Shown here piece after piece: positions 17,486 to 26,622 of a DNA stretch of 64,000 nt. A model generated the notes under the pieces. That model saw only the letters and a list, made by a program, of their open reading frames with translations, was not told the DNA's origin and did no database searches. This stretch comes from Thermoanaerobacterium xylanolyticum LX-11 (GTDB lineage Bacteria; Bacillota; Thermoanaerobacteria; Thermoanaerobacterales; Thermoanaerobacteraceae): the NCBI RefSeq assembly GCF_000189775.2, contig NC_015555.1, positions 1,809,001 through 1,873,000 of the forward strand. Reading direction: 5' to 3'. The position numbers were made by a program, and so were the translations under genes. Position 1 is the stretch's first letter, and each line of letters begins with the position of its first letter.

Positions 17486-19621
17486 CTATAGCCTGATTTC
17501 TCGAATACAATAGCAATTTAGAAAGTCGAGTACACCTTTAATATCAACATAATGTGCTTCATGCATTTTAATCTGTAATTCTTTAGGAAGAAGCGGGCTA
17601 TATTTTGACGCAAAAAACTCGTTGTCCATTATATAAGGTATCAAATCACTCATAAACCAATCTTTGTGTCGAATCTCCTTTAATATTTCTATTAAATCAA
17701 TATTGTCCAAAATAGAGATACGCCCAATACCATCAGTCTTGTCTACATTAACACCATAATAACGAAGCATCCAAATTAGCGTTTGAAAAATGTTGGTCCC
17801 GGTAAATGTTTCAAATAATAGTTCACCATCCATCCTCCATATTATTCTCTCATCTGGTCTTACTTTATAATGACAATAAGGCGCACGCAACTCTTCTAAA
17901 GTATAGCGACCATCATTATTGATAAAATCAAATATATAATCTGAACATAATATCTTATGCATATGTTCAGGAATTCTTCGGTGCAATCGCACACCCCCAC
18001 CTGAATAATTAGGTGGATGCCCGTCCACTGCTTTCTGCACATATACCTTGCTGCGTTTAGCATCTACTTCTTTGATCGTCCACAATCGCCCAGCAAGGAT
18101 AATGTTATCTCCTTCATTTACGAATGGCGTTTTTTGAATTTCCCCAATTTTTTTAATTCCATCTAATACTTCATACGAATCTTCAGTCATAAAAACAGAA
18201 TAAAAATCTTTTCCTCTAAGCAGTCGTTCCCCTTCTAATCCGACAATCAACTGGCCTGTATCACTAAGTTGTTCCAAATAATCTTGCTTAACCATATGTT
18301 CAATTAACAAACAAATATCTGTTTCCGGTAAATCATAAAATGCACCATTGCGTTTCAACAATGTAATTAAATCTTCTGGTGCAACGCCGTTCATTTGGTG
18401 GCATATTGAAATAATTTGATGAAACAGAATATCATAAGGGCGCGAATAACCTTTACTCGGCTCTATCCACTTTTGTAATAATAAATCCATCACTGCAATA
18501 GATTGTAATAACCCGTACTTATCTGCTGTATATAATTGCAAATACTGATCTTTACCATGTTTTCTGCCTGACCTTCCTAACCTTTGTTTTAAGGATGAAA
18601 CAGTAAAGGTACTATCCACTTGAATAACAAAATCTATTTCTCCAATATCAATTCCTAGCTCCAATGAGCTGGTTGCTACGATACTTTTAGGTAGAGTAGA
18701 TTTAGCCATCATCTTCTCAACAAATTCACGTTCCGCTTTAGCAATCGAAGAATGGTGTGCGTAGTACACCTGCCCTATTCCATCTCGTTCAGCCAAACGA
18801 TTTAAAATAACTGTTGCCTCTTCAACAGCACCTCGGCTATTAAAAAAAATTAAGGCAGAATGATTACGGGTCAATTCCCGGATATCTTCATAAAGTTCGA
18901 TAGGATAACTCTTCATTTTCTCACTGTCAAAATGCATCAAATTATAATAAAGATCTTTGTCATTTTCTCTTACTTCGATAATTTCAACGTTATCTGGGTC
19001 TCGGTAATTAACCCAGTTCTTAACTAACTCAAAATTATCAATTGTTGCCGATAACCCAATAATACGTGGTCGATCTTTGGTAAAACATTCAATGCGAGAC
19101 AATAATGAACGTAACTGAACTCCACGTTCTGTATCAATAAAAACATGAATTTCATCAATCACAATAAATTGAAGATACTGAAATAACAAAGGCAGTGCAT
19201 AAGTACGATTTATAAACAAGCTTTCAATAGACTCAGGTGTGATTTGCAATATACCAGCAGGATTATCAATAAACTTCTTTTTACTATATTGACTAACATC
19301 ACCGTGCCAACGATGAACTGGAATATACATTTGATCACATAATTTTTGAATGCGTTCAAATTGATCATTAATCAACGCCTTCAATGGTGATATATAAAGA
19401 ACTTTAAGTGTATAAGGCGCTGTTTCTTCAATTTGGCTAAGAATAGGCAGAAATGCTGCTTCTGTTTTCCCAGAAGCTGTAGCTGACGAAAGAATCACGT
19501 CCTTTTGCGTATTCATAATAACCGGAATTGCTTTCTCTTGAATAGATGTAAATCTTGTCCAACCCATATCCCATATTTTCTTTTGCACAGTATTAGATAA
19601 CATATAAAATATCTGGCTCAT
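17486..19621 (-). CDS. sngC: Lhr-like DEAD/DEAH helicase, Shango SngC
   Basis: The 711-residue superfamily 2 helicase has Walker A ATASGKTEAAFLP (about residue 48), motif II VIDEIHVF (about 153), SATID (motif III) and motif VI QRLGRSGRKHG (about 363), followed by an Lhr-type C-terminal region. It is the last gene of a TerB protein - BrxD-like ATPase - helicase set, which is the composition of the Shango anti-phage system (SngA, SngB, SngC). It lies 73 bp downstream of the ATPase with GAGGGGG before its ATG. The same helicase type occurs in BREX type 2 as BrxHI, but no other BREX genes are present. Confidence 0.82.
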   Translation of the reverse strand: MSQIFYMLSNTVQKKIWDMGWTRFTSIQEKAIPVIMNTQKDVILSSATASGKTEAAFLPILSQIEETAPYTLKVLYISPLKALINDQFERIQKLCDQMYIPVHRWHGDVSQYSKKKFIDNPAGILQITPESIESLFINRTYALPLLFQYLQFIVIDEIHVFIDTERGVQLRSLLSRIECFTKDRPRIIGLSATIDNFELVKNWVNYRDPDNVEIIEVRENDKDLYYNLMHFDSEKMKSYPIELYEDIRELTRNHSALIFFNSRGAVEEATVILNRLAERDGIGQVYYAHHSSIAKAEREFVEKMMAKSTLPKSIVATSSLELGIDIGEIDFVIQVDSTFTVSSLKQRLGRSGRKHGKDQYLQLYTADKYGLLQSIAVMDLLLQKWIEPSKGYSRPYDILFHQIISICHQMNGVAPEDLITLLKRNGAFYDLPETDICLLIEHMVKQDYLEQLSDTGQLIVGLEGERLLRGKDFYSVFMTEDSYEVLDGIKKIGEIQKTPFVNEGDNIILAGRLWTIKEVDAKRSKVYVQKAVDGHPPNYSGGGVRLHRRIPEHMHKILCSDYIFDFINNDGRYTLEELRAPYCHYKVRPDERIIWRMDGELLFETFTGTNIFQTLIWMLRYYGVNVDKTDGIGRISILDNIDLIEILKEIRHKDWFMSDLIPYIMDNEFFASKYSPLLPKELQIKMHEAHYVDIKGVLDFLNCYCIREIRL

Positions 19622-19694
19622 TTTATCCCCCTCGGTATCACATCATAAACGGCGTATTCACCGTATCATTCACATGTAAAAACACTTTACATCA

Positions 19695-21026
19695 CTAAAA
19701 ATTACCACGTTGAAAGCGATCATGTATATTAACCACTTTTCGATCCAGCTTATCATCTTGTGGTGTTTCATTAGAAACACCAAATAATTCCTTCCGATCT
19801 GTCATCGGATTTTCAATAAGAATATTTAAACTACTGATAAACTGTCGAATAACGTCCCCCAAGATGATGTGCTTTTCAGCACCCGATCGTTCATAAAAAT
19901 TAATCAAAAAATCACGAATCTCTTCGTCCGTTACCGTTGGTTCATAGCCGTAATGAGCTGCGTGTATATCGCGGATATTCATTAATAAAACCAGAGTTTC
20001 ATTAGGAGTAATTGGCATTAATCTAATTACCGGTTGCTTTAAATCACGGTATTCATCGCTTTGAACACCTGGTTTTAACCTACGTTCCAATGCTTTATAG
20101 CTGTAAAGTCCCCTGCGTTCATCTTCCAAAAACTCAGGTGTACCGCTGAAGGTAATATATAAACCTTCAACCGCTCCTTGTAAAATATCATTATATATCA
20201 TTAAAATATACTCATAATTTTTCTCTCTTGCTTCTCGGTGCGTAATTTTATATAAATTAACTGCCTCATCTAAATTAATGATTAATCCTGAATATCCTAT
20301 TTGGCGTACAAATTTCGATAGCACCTTCAAATATCCATAATAATTGTTGTCATTGATAATTTCGCGAATTCCTAAATCACGAATAGCATCGGTTTTTGCC
20401 AGGTACTCCCCTCGTATCCATCTCAAAGCACGGCGTTGCTTTTCCCTGTCTTGCTCTACAAAACCCCGATAATAAATGCCTAATACATTTGCAAAATCAT
20501 ATCCCCCCGTTAACTCATCCAAGTGTGAAACAACATCAATAATTTCTTTTTCAACTGCTTGAATAAAGGTAGGATCATTCAAAATAGGCCGGTCATAGCC
20601 CAATTTTTGTACCACCTGATTTTGAATATTTGTTATCCACTGGTCCAAAATCGCCGGTAAAGCATTACCCTGTGGAACTGATTTAGTAGATAAGTTCCTC
20701 ATTAGCTCGCTGTACAAAGCAACAGCTTGGTTATCATTTCCGTATAATCTCCTATGTGGAGTAAAATCAGCTTTTGCAACGACAAACCCTTCATCAAGAC
20801 CTATCTGACGAACAAAATTTTGCATAAAGCTTTTGCCAGTTCCGTATGCTCCAATAAAAAATTTAATTAACGAACTTCCATTTTCCTTAATATCATTTAG
20901 ATCCTCTTTTATTTGTCTCATTTCAGCTTCACGACCAACTATTATATATTGAAGGCCTCGACTGGGAACTACCCCACCAGCTAATGCATTTAAAATATCT
21001 GCTGAATCACGCCTTTTAATTTTCAT
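19695..21026 (-). CDS. sngB: BrxD-like P-loop ATPase, Shango SngB
   Basis: The 443-residue protein begins with a short basic stretch, then has Walker A GAYGTGKSFMQN (about residue 63) and Walker B GLIINLDEAVNLYK (about 245), with FSGTPEFLEDERRGLYSYKALERRL as a likely sensor region. This is the DUF2791/BrxD family of ATP-binding proteins found in BREX and Shango. It overlaps the upstream TerB-domain gene by 4 bp (ATGA), so the two are translationally coupled. Assignment rests on family pattern plus gene order. Confidence 0.82.
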   Translation of the reverse strand: MKIKRRDSADILNALAGGVVPSRGLQYIIVGREAEMRQIKEDLNDIKENGSSLIKFFIGAYGTGKSFMQNFVRQIGLDEGFVVAKADFTPHRRLYGNDNQAVALYSELMRNLSTKSVPQGNALPAILDQWITNIQNQVVQKLGYDRPILNDPTFIQAVEKEIIDVVSHLDELTGGYDFANVLGIYYRGFVEQDREKQRRALRWIRGEYLAKTDAIRDLGIREIINDNNYYGYLKVLSKFVRQIGYSGLIINLDEAVNLYKITHREAREKNYEYILMIYNDILQGAVEGLYITFSGTPEFLEDERRGLYSYKALERRLKPGVQSDEYRDLKQPVIRLMPITPNETLVLLMNIRDIHAAHYGYEPTVTDEEIRDFLINFYERSGAEKHIILGDVIRQFISSLNILIENPMTDRKELFGVSNETPQDDKLDRKVVNIHDRFQRGNF

Positions 21027-22960
21027 ATTGTTTTACTCCTCTCTATTTCCTCCAATACACATACTAATTCTTCGTTTATCACATAATCATCGCCTATCTG
21101 TTCAATAAACACATCATCTAAGTATTCCTCTGCTTTTGTATTGATTTCGTTAATAAAAACCGCAGCGGGAATTCCTTTATCTCTTATCTCATCATTCACC
21201 ACGTCGATTCTTCTCCTTTTGCTAGAAAATGTGCTAATAAATTTAATTTCTTCTTCCGTTAATGAGGAAAGAAATCCTTCGACATCCACATCATCGTCAC
21301 TCAGTGTAATTGTCGGCCGCTCGGGAATGTCAAGTTTTGTTTTCTCCACATTAGACATTGGTTTAATTTCTCTCTCTGTACTTTTATCCTCATCCTGTTC
21401 ATCGCTGGAAAACTCTGAAAGAAAAGCCTGATGCCTTCGTTTCAATACTTCAACTTGTTTACCGTCCAATTCTGTTATCCAGGATTTGTTAGAATCATTA
21501 TTAGCTGTTTTTGTTTCTAATGTTTCATTGGGCTTTGGAGGAATTCGGCTCCCCTTCTCCTCAATTTTATCTGTTACAACATGCGAAAAACGACTTTTGA
21601 TTCCTACATCTTCATCAATTTCATATACTTTTTTGTTTTTCATCTCTTCTAATAAACGTTTTTTGAAACCAGGAGGAAGTAACTCTTCATTTGCTTGGAT
21701 TTGTCTCTTAACACCGTTACACAACCGAGTAACATTTTCAGAAATACGAAATAAAGCAGTGATCTCGTTATAAAAATATTCTGTCGGTACGTATTCCGTA
21801 TATTCAATAACTCGGCTTCCAACATTTCGACCAATCACTGCACTTTTAAACAAATAGTACGTTGCCGTTTTTTTCTTTTGTTCTAACCAAGCCTTTTCTA
21901 AATCGAACCCTTCTTCAATGTTTATTTTTTGGAATAATTTTAATGCCTCCTTAAATGTAGCATAAACCTTTTGTTTGTTCATTTCGAAAAAGTTGGTTTC
22001 TGAATATCCTCTAATAACTTTTTGCCACTCTTTAATAGGTATTGGGCCAATATCTTTTTCGTGGTCTTTAAATATTTGATAAAAATTCGTCTGATAATAA
22101 GGTTCAGCTCCTAATCCCCATTTACGAGCCAGCTCAACTTCATTTAACTCAATTAACATATCTCTAATCCACTCTGAAAGATATCTGTCCAAGTTGGGAA
22201 TTCTTTCTTTATATGCCTGTTGTAAACGAACCATCATACTGACATTAAATGCTGCATTTTGATTAAAAGTATAATTGATCAATTCATAAACAAATAAAAT
22301 CACATAGCTTAAATCTGTATCCAAATAATTCCCTTTTAACGTCTGGTGTCTCCAATAAAAATACCATTTCTTTTGTTTTTCATCGAGATCTCGAAATGTC
22401 GTCCAATGAACTTGCAAAGGAACAAATTCAGTTTTAACACCCATTTGATTAGCATATTTAATCGAATCTTCCATGAAATAAGTCTCATGAGTATGAAAAG
22501 ATATTTCGATGACCGGTCTGTTCAGATCTTTATGCTTAAATGATTTTTTAATTTGCTGAATTTCTTCTTTGATGTAAGAAGGTGTCTTGAGATGTGCATA
22601 TTCTGGCAAAATAATTTCTTCTTCCCTATAAAACATCATTTCGTTTTCTCTATCTGATAAAACTGATTTTTCAGATTCGACTTCCTCGGGTCTGGTTTTC
22701 TCCACTCGTGAAGTAATTGATTGAAGTGGCTTTTCCTGCAAAGATTCCGGAGAGTTCTTATGGCTTTCGAGATATTGCTGATGCCATTTATGAATAAAAA
22801 ACATGTCTATCCATCCCAATAATATAGGAATACCTGTCCAACTAAATGCCAAATAAAGAATACCCCTTAAATACTTACCATAATAAAAAAGGTGAGCACC
22901 TAAACCACCAAAAAAGAGCGCTAAAATATAACCAACTGTTTTTGATTTGCCCCGCTTCAC
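21023..22960 (-). CDS. sngA: TM2 + TerB-N/TerB-C protein, Shango SngA
   Basis: The protein is about 645 residues from the GTG at 22958-22960, which follows AAAGGAGG by 9 bp; upstream in-frame starts lack a site. Residues about 5-55 form a TM2 domain (TVGYILALFFGGLGAHLFYYG ... GIPILLGWIDMFF), placing the protein at the membrane. A TerB-N region follows (about 130-330; KWYFYWRHQTLKGNYLDTD). The C-terminus (LTEEEIKFISTFSSKRRRID ... INEELVCVLEEIE) looks like TerB-C. Between them is a charged, probably disordered linker (about 440-560). A TerB protein heading a BrxD-like ATPase and a helicase is the Shango layout. The TM2 anchor is notable. Confidence 0.8.
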   Translation of the reverse strand: MKRGKSKTVGYILALFFGGLGAHLFYYGKYLRGILYLAFSWTGIPILLGWIDMFFIHKWHQQYLESHKNSPESLQEKPLQSITSRVEKTRPEEVESEKSVLSDRENEMMFYREEEIILPEYAHLKTPSYIKEEIQQIKKSFKHKDLNRPVIEISFHTHETYFMEDSIKYANQMGVKTEFVPLQVHWTTFRDLDEKQKKWYFYWRHQTLKGNYLDTDLSYVILFVYELINYTFNQNAAFNVSMMVRLQQAYKERIPNLDRYLSEWIRDMLIELNEVELARKWGLGAEPYYQTNFYQIFKDHEKDIGPIPIKEWQKVIRGYSETNFFEMNKQKVYATFKEALKLFQKINIEEGFDLEKAWLEQKKKTATYYLFKSAVIGRNVGSRVIEYTEYVPTEYFYNEITALFRISENVTRLCNGVKRQIQANEELLPPGFKKRLLEEMKNKKVYEIDEDVGIKSRFSHVVTDKIEEKGSRIPPKPNETLETKTANNDSNKSWITELDGKQVEVLKRRHQAFLSEFSSDEQDEDKSTEREIKPMSNVEKTKLDIPERPTITLSDDDVDVEGFLSSLTEEEIKFISTFSSKRRRIDVVNDEIRDKGIPAAVFINEINTKAEEYLDDVFIEQIGDDYVINEELVCVLEEIERSKTI

Positions 22961-23033
22961 AAAATTGTTCCTCCTTTTCCTAAAAAACAATACATATAGC
23001 AAAAATATTTCGATATATTTCGCTAAAAATATA

Positions 23034-23240
23034 TCATAAATACTCTGCTTTCCTCTTTTTTAACTTCTGCAGCACTTCTTTCATATTCTGCGCTTTATCT
23101 TTTGAGCATATTAATCTGTATCTACGATTATGATATCTTCTATACCGAGCATCGCGATAGCTATCATTTCCTGTTATGATGCATTTCTTTGTATCTACGC
23201 TCACAACATTGCCGCATTTATCTTTTTCGCATAGGATTAT
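23034..23240 (-). pseudogene. manC 3'-end fragment (copy D)
   Basis: The minus strand encodes the C-terminal end of mannose-1-phosphate guanylyltransferase. It reads LICSKDKAQNMKEVLQKLKK and ends AEYL before a TGA at 23034, with the preceding VVSVDTKKCIITG portion in a shifted frame. It matches the larger fragments at 42057, 46408 and 49193. Frameshifts and loss of about 80% of the gene make it non-functional. It sits exactly between the Shango operon and the AbiA-like gene. Confidence 0.75.
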
Positions 23241-23295
23241 GAGTCATGCTAAAGATGACTAACGCGCAAAAGAACCGTCTCCTTGTGTTTATGGG

Positions 23296-24267
23296 TTAAA
23301 TTAATCCCTTTTCTTTACAAATACTAATTATTAATCCTTTCATATCTTTAATAAATTGCTTTAATTCACCTGTTGAATTATTATTTTCTACTAATTCTGC
23401 ACTTGAATGGGAAAGTGGATTTGAATTTCTTAAAACATGCGCGTTATGAATGATTTCTGCTCCTCCATTAATGGAATTATAAAATTTTTTATGCTCACTC
23501 TCTTTATAAAATAATTTATAATTTGGTTTTCTACTATCATCATAATGGGACGCAAATGCTATATGAGCAGTTACTCTATCAAAATAATTTTTAAAAAAAG
23601 CAAAAGCTGATATCATATTACCTTTTTGTTCTTCGAATAAATACATAATATACAGATAATAAGTCTTATGATCAGGTTTTATGGCATTACAAAATTTATT
23701 TGTGTCAACATCATTCAGTGATGAAATAAAAGAATTTTTACAAAAATAAACATAGTAATTATATAAATCCGTACAATATAATTTTATAACATCTAATAGA
23801 TCTCTATGTTTAAATCCTCTTTGAATTAAATAATTTATGGCAATTGTAGTATCATATGAATTCCATTTTTTCGCTCTATGACGATTAAAAAGTTGATTTA
23901 AAAAAGCTTTAATTGCCATATCGCTTTTTGTATTTAAAATCATAATAGTTAATCTTTTAGGATCTAAACTTATAAAAGAAATGTTTTTACATATTATTCT
24001 ATTTATTGTTTCTATTACTTCTTTATTCTGAAACACATTAGATTTTTCAAAAATAAAATAATTAAAAATCTCTTGTGGTGTAAATTCAACATCCTCAATC
24101 AAAAATGATTTCTTAATTATTTCGTTATAATCGTCAACAGTAATATCGCCATATAATAGCGCAGATTCAATATTATTTAAAAAGGTAATTACATTATCAT
24201 TTGCTAGTTCTTCAATTTCAAACTTTATTCCATTAAAATATTCATCATATAGAGATTTTTTCAACTC
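23296..24267 (-). pseudogene. abiA: C-terminal half of an interrupted AbiA-like RT/HEPN gene
   Basis: This 322-residue frame opens with no proper start (LKKSLYDEYFNGIKF) directly after insertion-sequence DNA. Its helical sequence ends in a HEPN-type motif, RNSNPLSH (R279-N-X5-H286). Joined to the reverse-transcriptase frame that ends at 28008, it restores a continuous reading frame (...SELNG-ELKKSLYDEY...) and a protein of about 620 residues, near the length of lactococcal AbiA. AbiA combines an N-terminal RT with a C-terminal HEPN region. The interruption should abolish function unless the halves assemble from separate transcripts. Confidence 0.72.
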
Positions 24268-24271
24268 TCCC

Positions 24272-24400
24272 TCTATAATCTTTGATTTTCTTTTAATATC
24301 TCACTCATTCTCAGATTCTCACAATCTTCAAAGAAGCCCTCATGTATATCAATGCTATTTATTCATGAATTTTACATGTGGTAGGTAACCTAAATAAGCT
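24272..24400. repeat. Direct repeat, copy 1 (about 130 bp)
   Basis: The segment starting at CTCTATAATCTTTGATTTTC recurs at 24738-24868 with a few mismatches. The minus strand of this copy ends a short frame, KTIEAYLGYLPHVKFMNK, that looks like a transposase C-terminus. The DNA between copies contains GACCTCACTATC...GGATGAG, similar to the ISLre2 hairpin at 26322-26384, suggesting relics of an older element. Confidence 0.65.
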
Positions 24401-24737
24401 TCTATTGTTTTTCCATATTTTGGCCTATGGTTTCCACTTAAGCTCATGTGGCATACCCTCCCATGTCTCACAGGATCTTTGTCCTTAATTCCTTCGTTCT
24501 GCCTTACATGAGGTGAATGTCAGTTATGCTCCATTGCTGGGTCTTATGCCCTTATGGTGAAATTACCAACCTGACAATTCCGGCTCTCTTTGTCGATCGT
24601 GTCAAGTATTTTTAGGTTTTTTTTAAAAAAAGACCTCACTATCACTCTAAGGATGAGTATTGATAGCTGGATTTTAAGAAAAGTTTTTTAGTGTTGAAGT
24701 CTCTTAACTTCTTGATAGCATAAAATCGCCACTCACT

Positions 24738-24868
24738 CTATAATCTTTGATTTTCTTTTAATATCTCACTCATTCTCAGATTCTCACGCTCTTCAAAGAA
24801 GCCATCATGTATATCAATGCTATTTATTCATGAATTTTACATGTGATAGGTAACTCAAATAAGCTCCC
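24738..24868. repeat. Direct repeat, copy 2 (about 130 bp)
   Basis: Second copy of the 24272-24400 repeat in the same orientation, about 466 bp apart. It lies immediately before the ISLre2 transposase gene. It could be the end of a duplicated or partly deleted insertion sequence. Confidence 0.65.
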
Positions 24869-24913
24869 CATAATAATAACTAAAACTACAATCTTCAATA
24901 TATATGCATACTT

Positions 24914-26323
24914 TTAAATGGCATTTCTCAATAGTAATGATTTTATAGCCTGACTTGTTAATGTTTTTTTATTTTGCAATATTGGCAAGCTTATCATGTT
25001 TTCATAAGTTGATTTTATTTTCTTTAGTTGTTGTTTTGCTTTATATATTGTTTGCTTTGGTATTTCTATTGGCTTTAAGCTTTCATATTGCTGTTTTAAT
25101 ACGACATCTTTCAGTGATATACCGCTTGCTTTTATTGCTCTTAATTTTGCCATTTTGTGAGCCCCAACCTTGCTCCATGAAATTGGTCTGCTTGATAGCC
25201 TCTCTGAAAGTACATGACTTACATGACTTTCTGCACTGCATCCTGTTATTTCTTTTTTGTAAAGGCTGTATGAATTTATTCCATCCCAATTGTTATTTAT
25301 ATATGTTTGGCACTTCGTTACGGGATTTTCTGTTCCGTTTAATTCTAGTTCTTTGTATTTTTGTGTTAAAAGCTCATTGACTTTTTGTTTGTCTGCTTTA
25401 AATATGGCTTTCCATAATTCTCTCTTTGTTTTTTTATCTTCTTTTATTGCAGCTGTTATGTATTTTTGTAGATGAAATAGGTCTAATACGTATACGGCGT
25501 TAGGCAGATATTTTACTCCGAATTTTATCCATTCTGCTCCATCTCCAGATACGTATATGCGTTTTATTTTGTCTTCGTTATATGTGTTTACAATGTACTC
25601 CCATACTTCTTTCCATAACTCTTCTACTTTTTCTCCTTCGTATACACCTGAAAAGTATACGGCATTTTTTAGTTCATTTCTACCTTTTGTTATTGTTTGT
25701 TTTCCTTCGTGTACATATATTAATTTTACAATGTCTGGTTTGCCGTTTTGAAGATGTATATGATCTTCATCAGCTTCTATGTATAAAGTTTCTATTTCTT
25801 TTTTAGTCTTTAGCTTTTCATATGTTTGAAGGTTGTCTATTTTTCTTAATGTGTTCATAACTGTTTGCCGGCTTACATTGCAGTTAGCTCCATTCCTTTT
25901 AAGTTCCTGAGTGGTTTTTTGATATGAGAGTATTGTAGAAAGATCCGTTATATCAGCTTTAAGCTCAGCATCTATTCTTTCATATTTTTGGATGCCAGCA
26001 GCTTTATCTACAAGATATGCCTTCTCTCCTGTTTCTTTGTTTTTATAGTACCGTCTTTTGTATGTGATATCTCCAAATACAGTTGTTATTGTCCTTTCAC
26101 AATCTTTTTGGACTACCACCCAGTTTTTTCTTTTAGTTTTTTCTTTATATATGCTTTGATCAAGTTCATGAAGTACATCTGCACAAATCTCTTTTCCTAA
26201 TTCATTTAGAATTTTTTTAAGTTCTTCTTCAAATTCCAAATAGGTATATTTTCCATCAAGTAATCCAATAATTTTTTCTACAACAAGCAGGAATTTTTGA
26301 AGTGTATGTTGAATTATTTTCAT
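24914..26323 (-). CDS. ISLre2-family (UPF0236) transposase
   Basis: The 469-residue protein matches the UPF0236/ISLre2 transposase type: TVFGDITYKRRYYKNKETGEKAYLVD, SRQTVMNTLRKI, LYIEADEDHIHLQ (likely first acidic catalytic residue), YVSGDGAEWIKFGVKYLPNAVYVLDLFH (second) and CSAESHVSHVLSERLSSRPISWS. It appears full length. Its start codon and ribosome site are buried in a perfect inverted repeat. It lies inside the interrupted AbiA-like gene. Confidence 0.88.
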   Translation of the reverse strand: MKIIQHTLQKFLLVVEKIIGLLDGKYTYLEFEEELKKILNELGKEICADVLHELDQSIYKEKTKRKNWVVVQKDCERTITTVFGDITYKRRYYKNKETGEKAYLVDKAAGIQKYERIDAELKADITDLSTILSYQKTTQELKRNGANCNVSRQTVMNTLRKIDNLQTYEKLKTKKEIETLYIEADEDHIHLQNGKPDIVKLIYVHEGKQTITKGRNELKNAVYFSGVYEGEKVEELWKEVWEYIVNTYNEDKIKRIYVSGDGAEWIKFGVKYLPNAVYVLDLFHLQKYITAAIKEDKKTKRELWKAIFKADKQKVNELLTQKYKELELNGTENPVTKCQTYINNNWDGINSYSLYKKEITGCSAESHVSHVLSERLSSRPISWSKVGAHKMAKLRAIKASGISLKDVVLKQQYESLKPIEIPKQTIYKAKQQLKKIKSTYENMISLPILQNKKTLTSQAIKSLLLRNAI

Positions 26324-26384
26324 AAGACCTCACCTTCCTATTTATTTTCTAACTCATCCTTTTGGGAGGATGGTGAGGTCTTAT
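26322..26384 (-). promoter_or_regulatory. RBS- and start-sequestering hairpin upstream of the ISLre2 transposase
   Basis: ATAAGACCTCACC at 26322-26334 and GGTGAGGTCTTAT at 26372-26384 are perfect 13-bp inverted repeats. On the transposase mRNA the 3' arm contains the ribosome site GGTGAGG and the first bases of the ATG. Read-through transcripts from outside should therefore fold and block translation, as known for IS10/IS50-type control. An inner CATCCT...AGGATG stem may extend it. Confidence 0.6.
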
Positions 26385-26480
26385 TTCTACATTTCATCGC
26401 TATTTTCCTGCTTTTTCACCTAAAAAAATTTTACACTAAGTTTTTAAATTGAGTTTTTAACTTTATTTGTCTTATTTTTG

Positions 26481-26619
26481 GCACCGCTTAATTATTCAAA
26501 CCATCGCAGGAGCGAGGCTGTCAAGGGTTAGCTTTGTGAAGTGAAACGCAGCAAAGCTGAGACGTGGTCCTTGCCCTTGACTGACGAGTGGCTGCGGTGT
26601 ATCATCACCACGGCGGTGC
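26481..26619 (-). ncRNA. Candidate IS110/IS1111 bridge RNA region
   Basis: This 140-base stretch just after the IS110 transposase stop is far more GC-rich and structured than its surroundings. Outer arms GCACCGC (26481-26487) and GCGGTGC (26613-26619) enclose nested stems GTCAAGGG/CCCTTGAC (26520-26527 with 26574-26581) and AGCTTTG/CAAAGCT (26530-26536 with 26552-26558), leaving large internal loops. IS1111-group elements encode their bridge RNA at this right-end position. The identity is inferred from structure and place. Confidence 0.45.
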
Positions 26620-26622
26620 AAT

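Noticed and set aside
17486-22960. BREX type 2 system
   Set aside because: The BrxD-like ATPase and BrxHI-like helicase fit BREX, but PglX, PglZ, PglY and PglW are absent; with the TerB protein the set fits Shango better.
24272-24868. Two repeated segments considered as a CRISPR array
   Set aside because: Only two copies, each about 130 bp, with transposase-like coding in the repeat; no short regular repeat-spacer pattern anywhere in the window.
24955-25380. Plus-strand open frame opposite the ISLre2 transposase
   Set aside because: Hydrophobic antisense shadow of the transposase with no ribosome site; same for other plus-strand frames within minus-strand genes.
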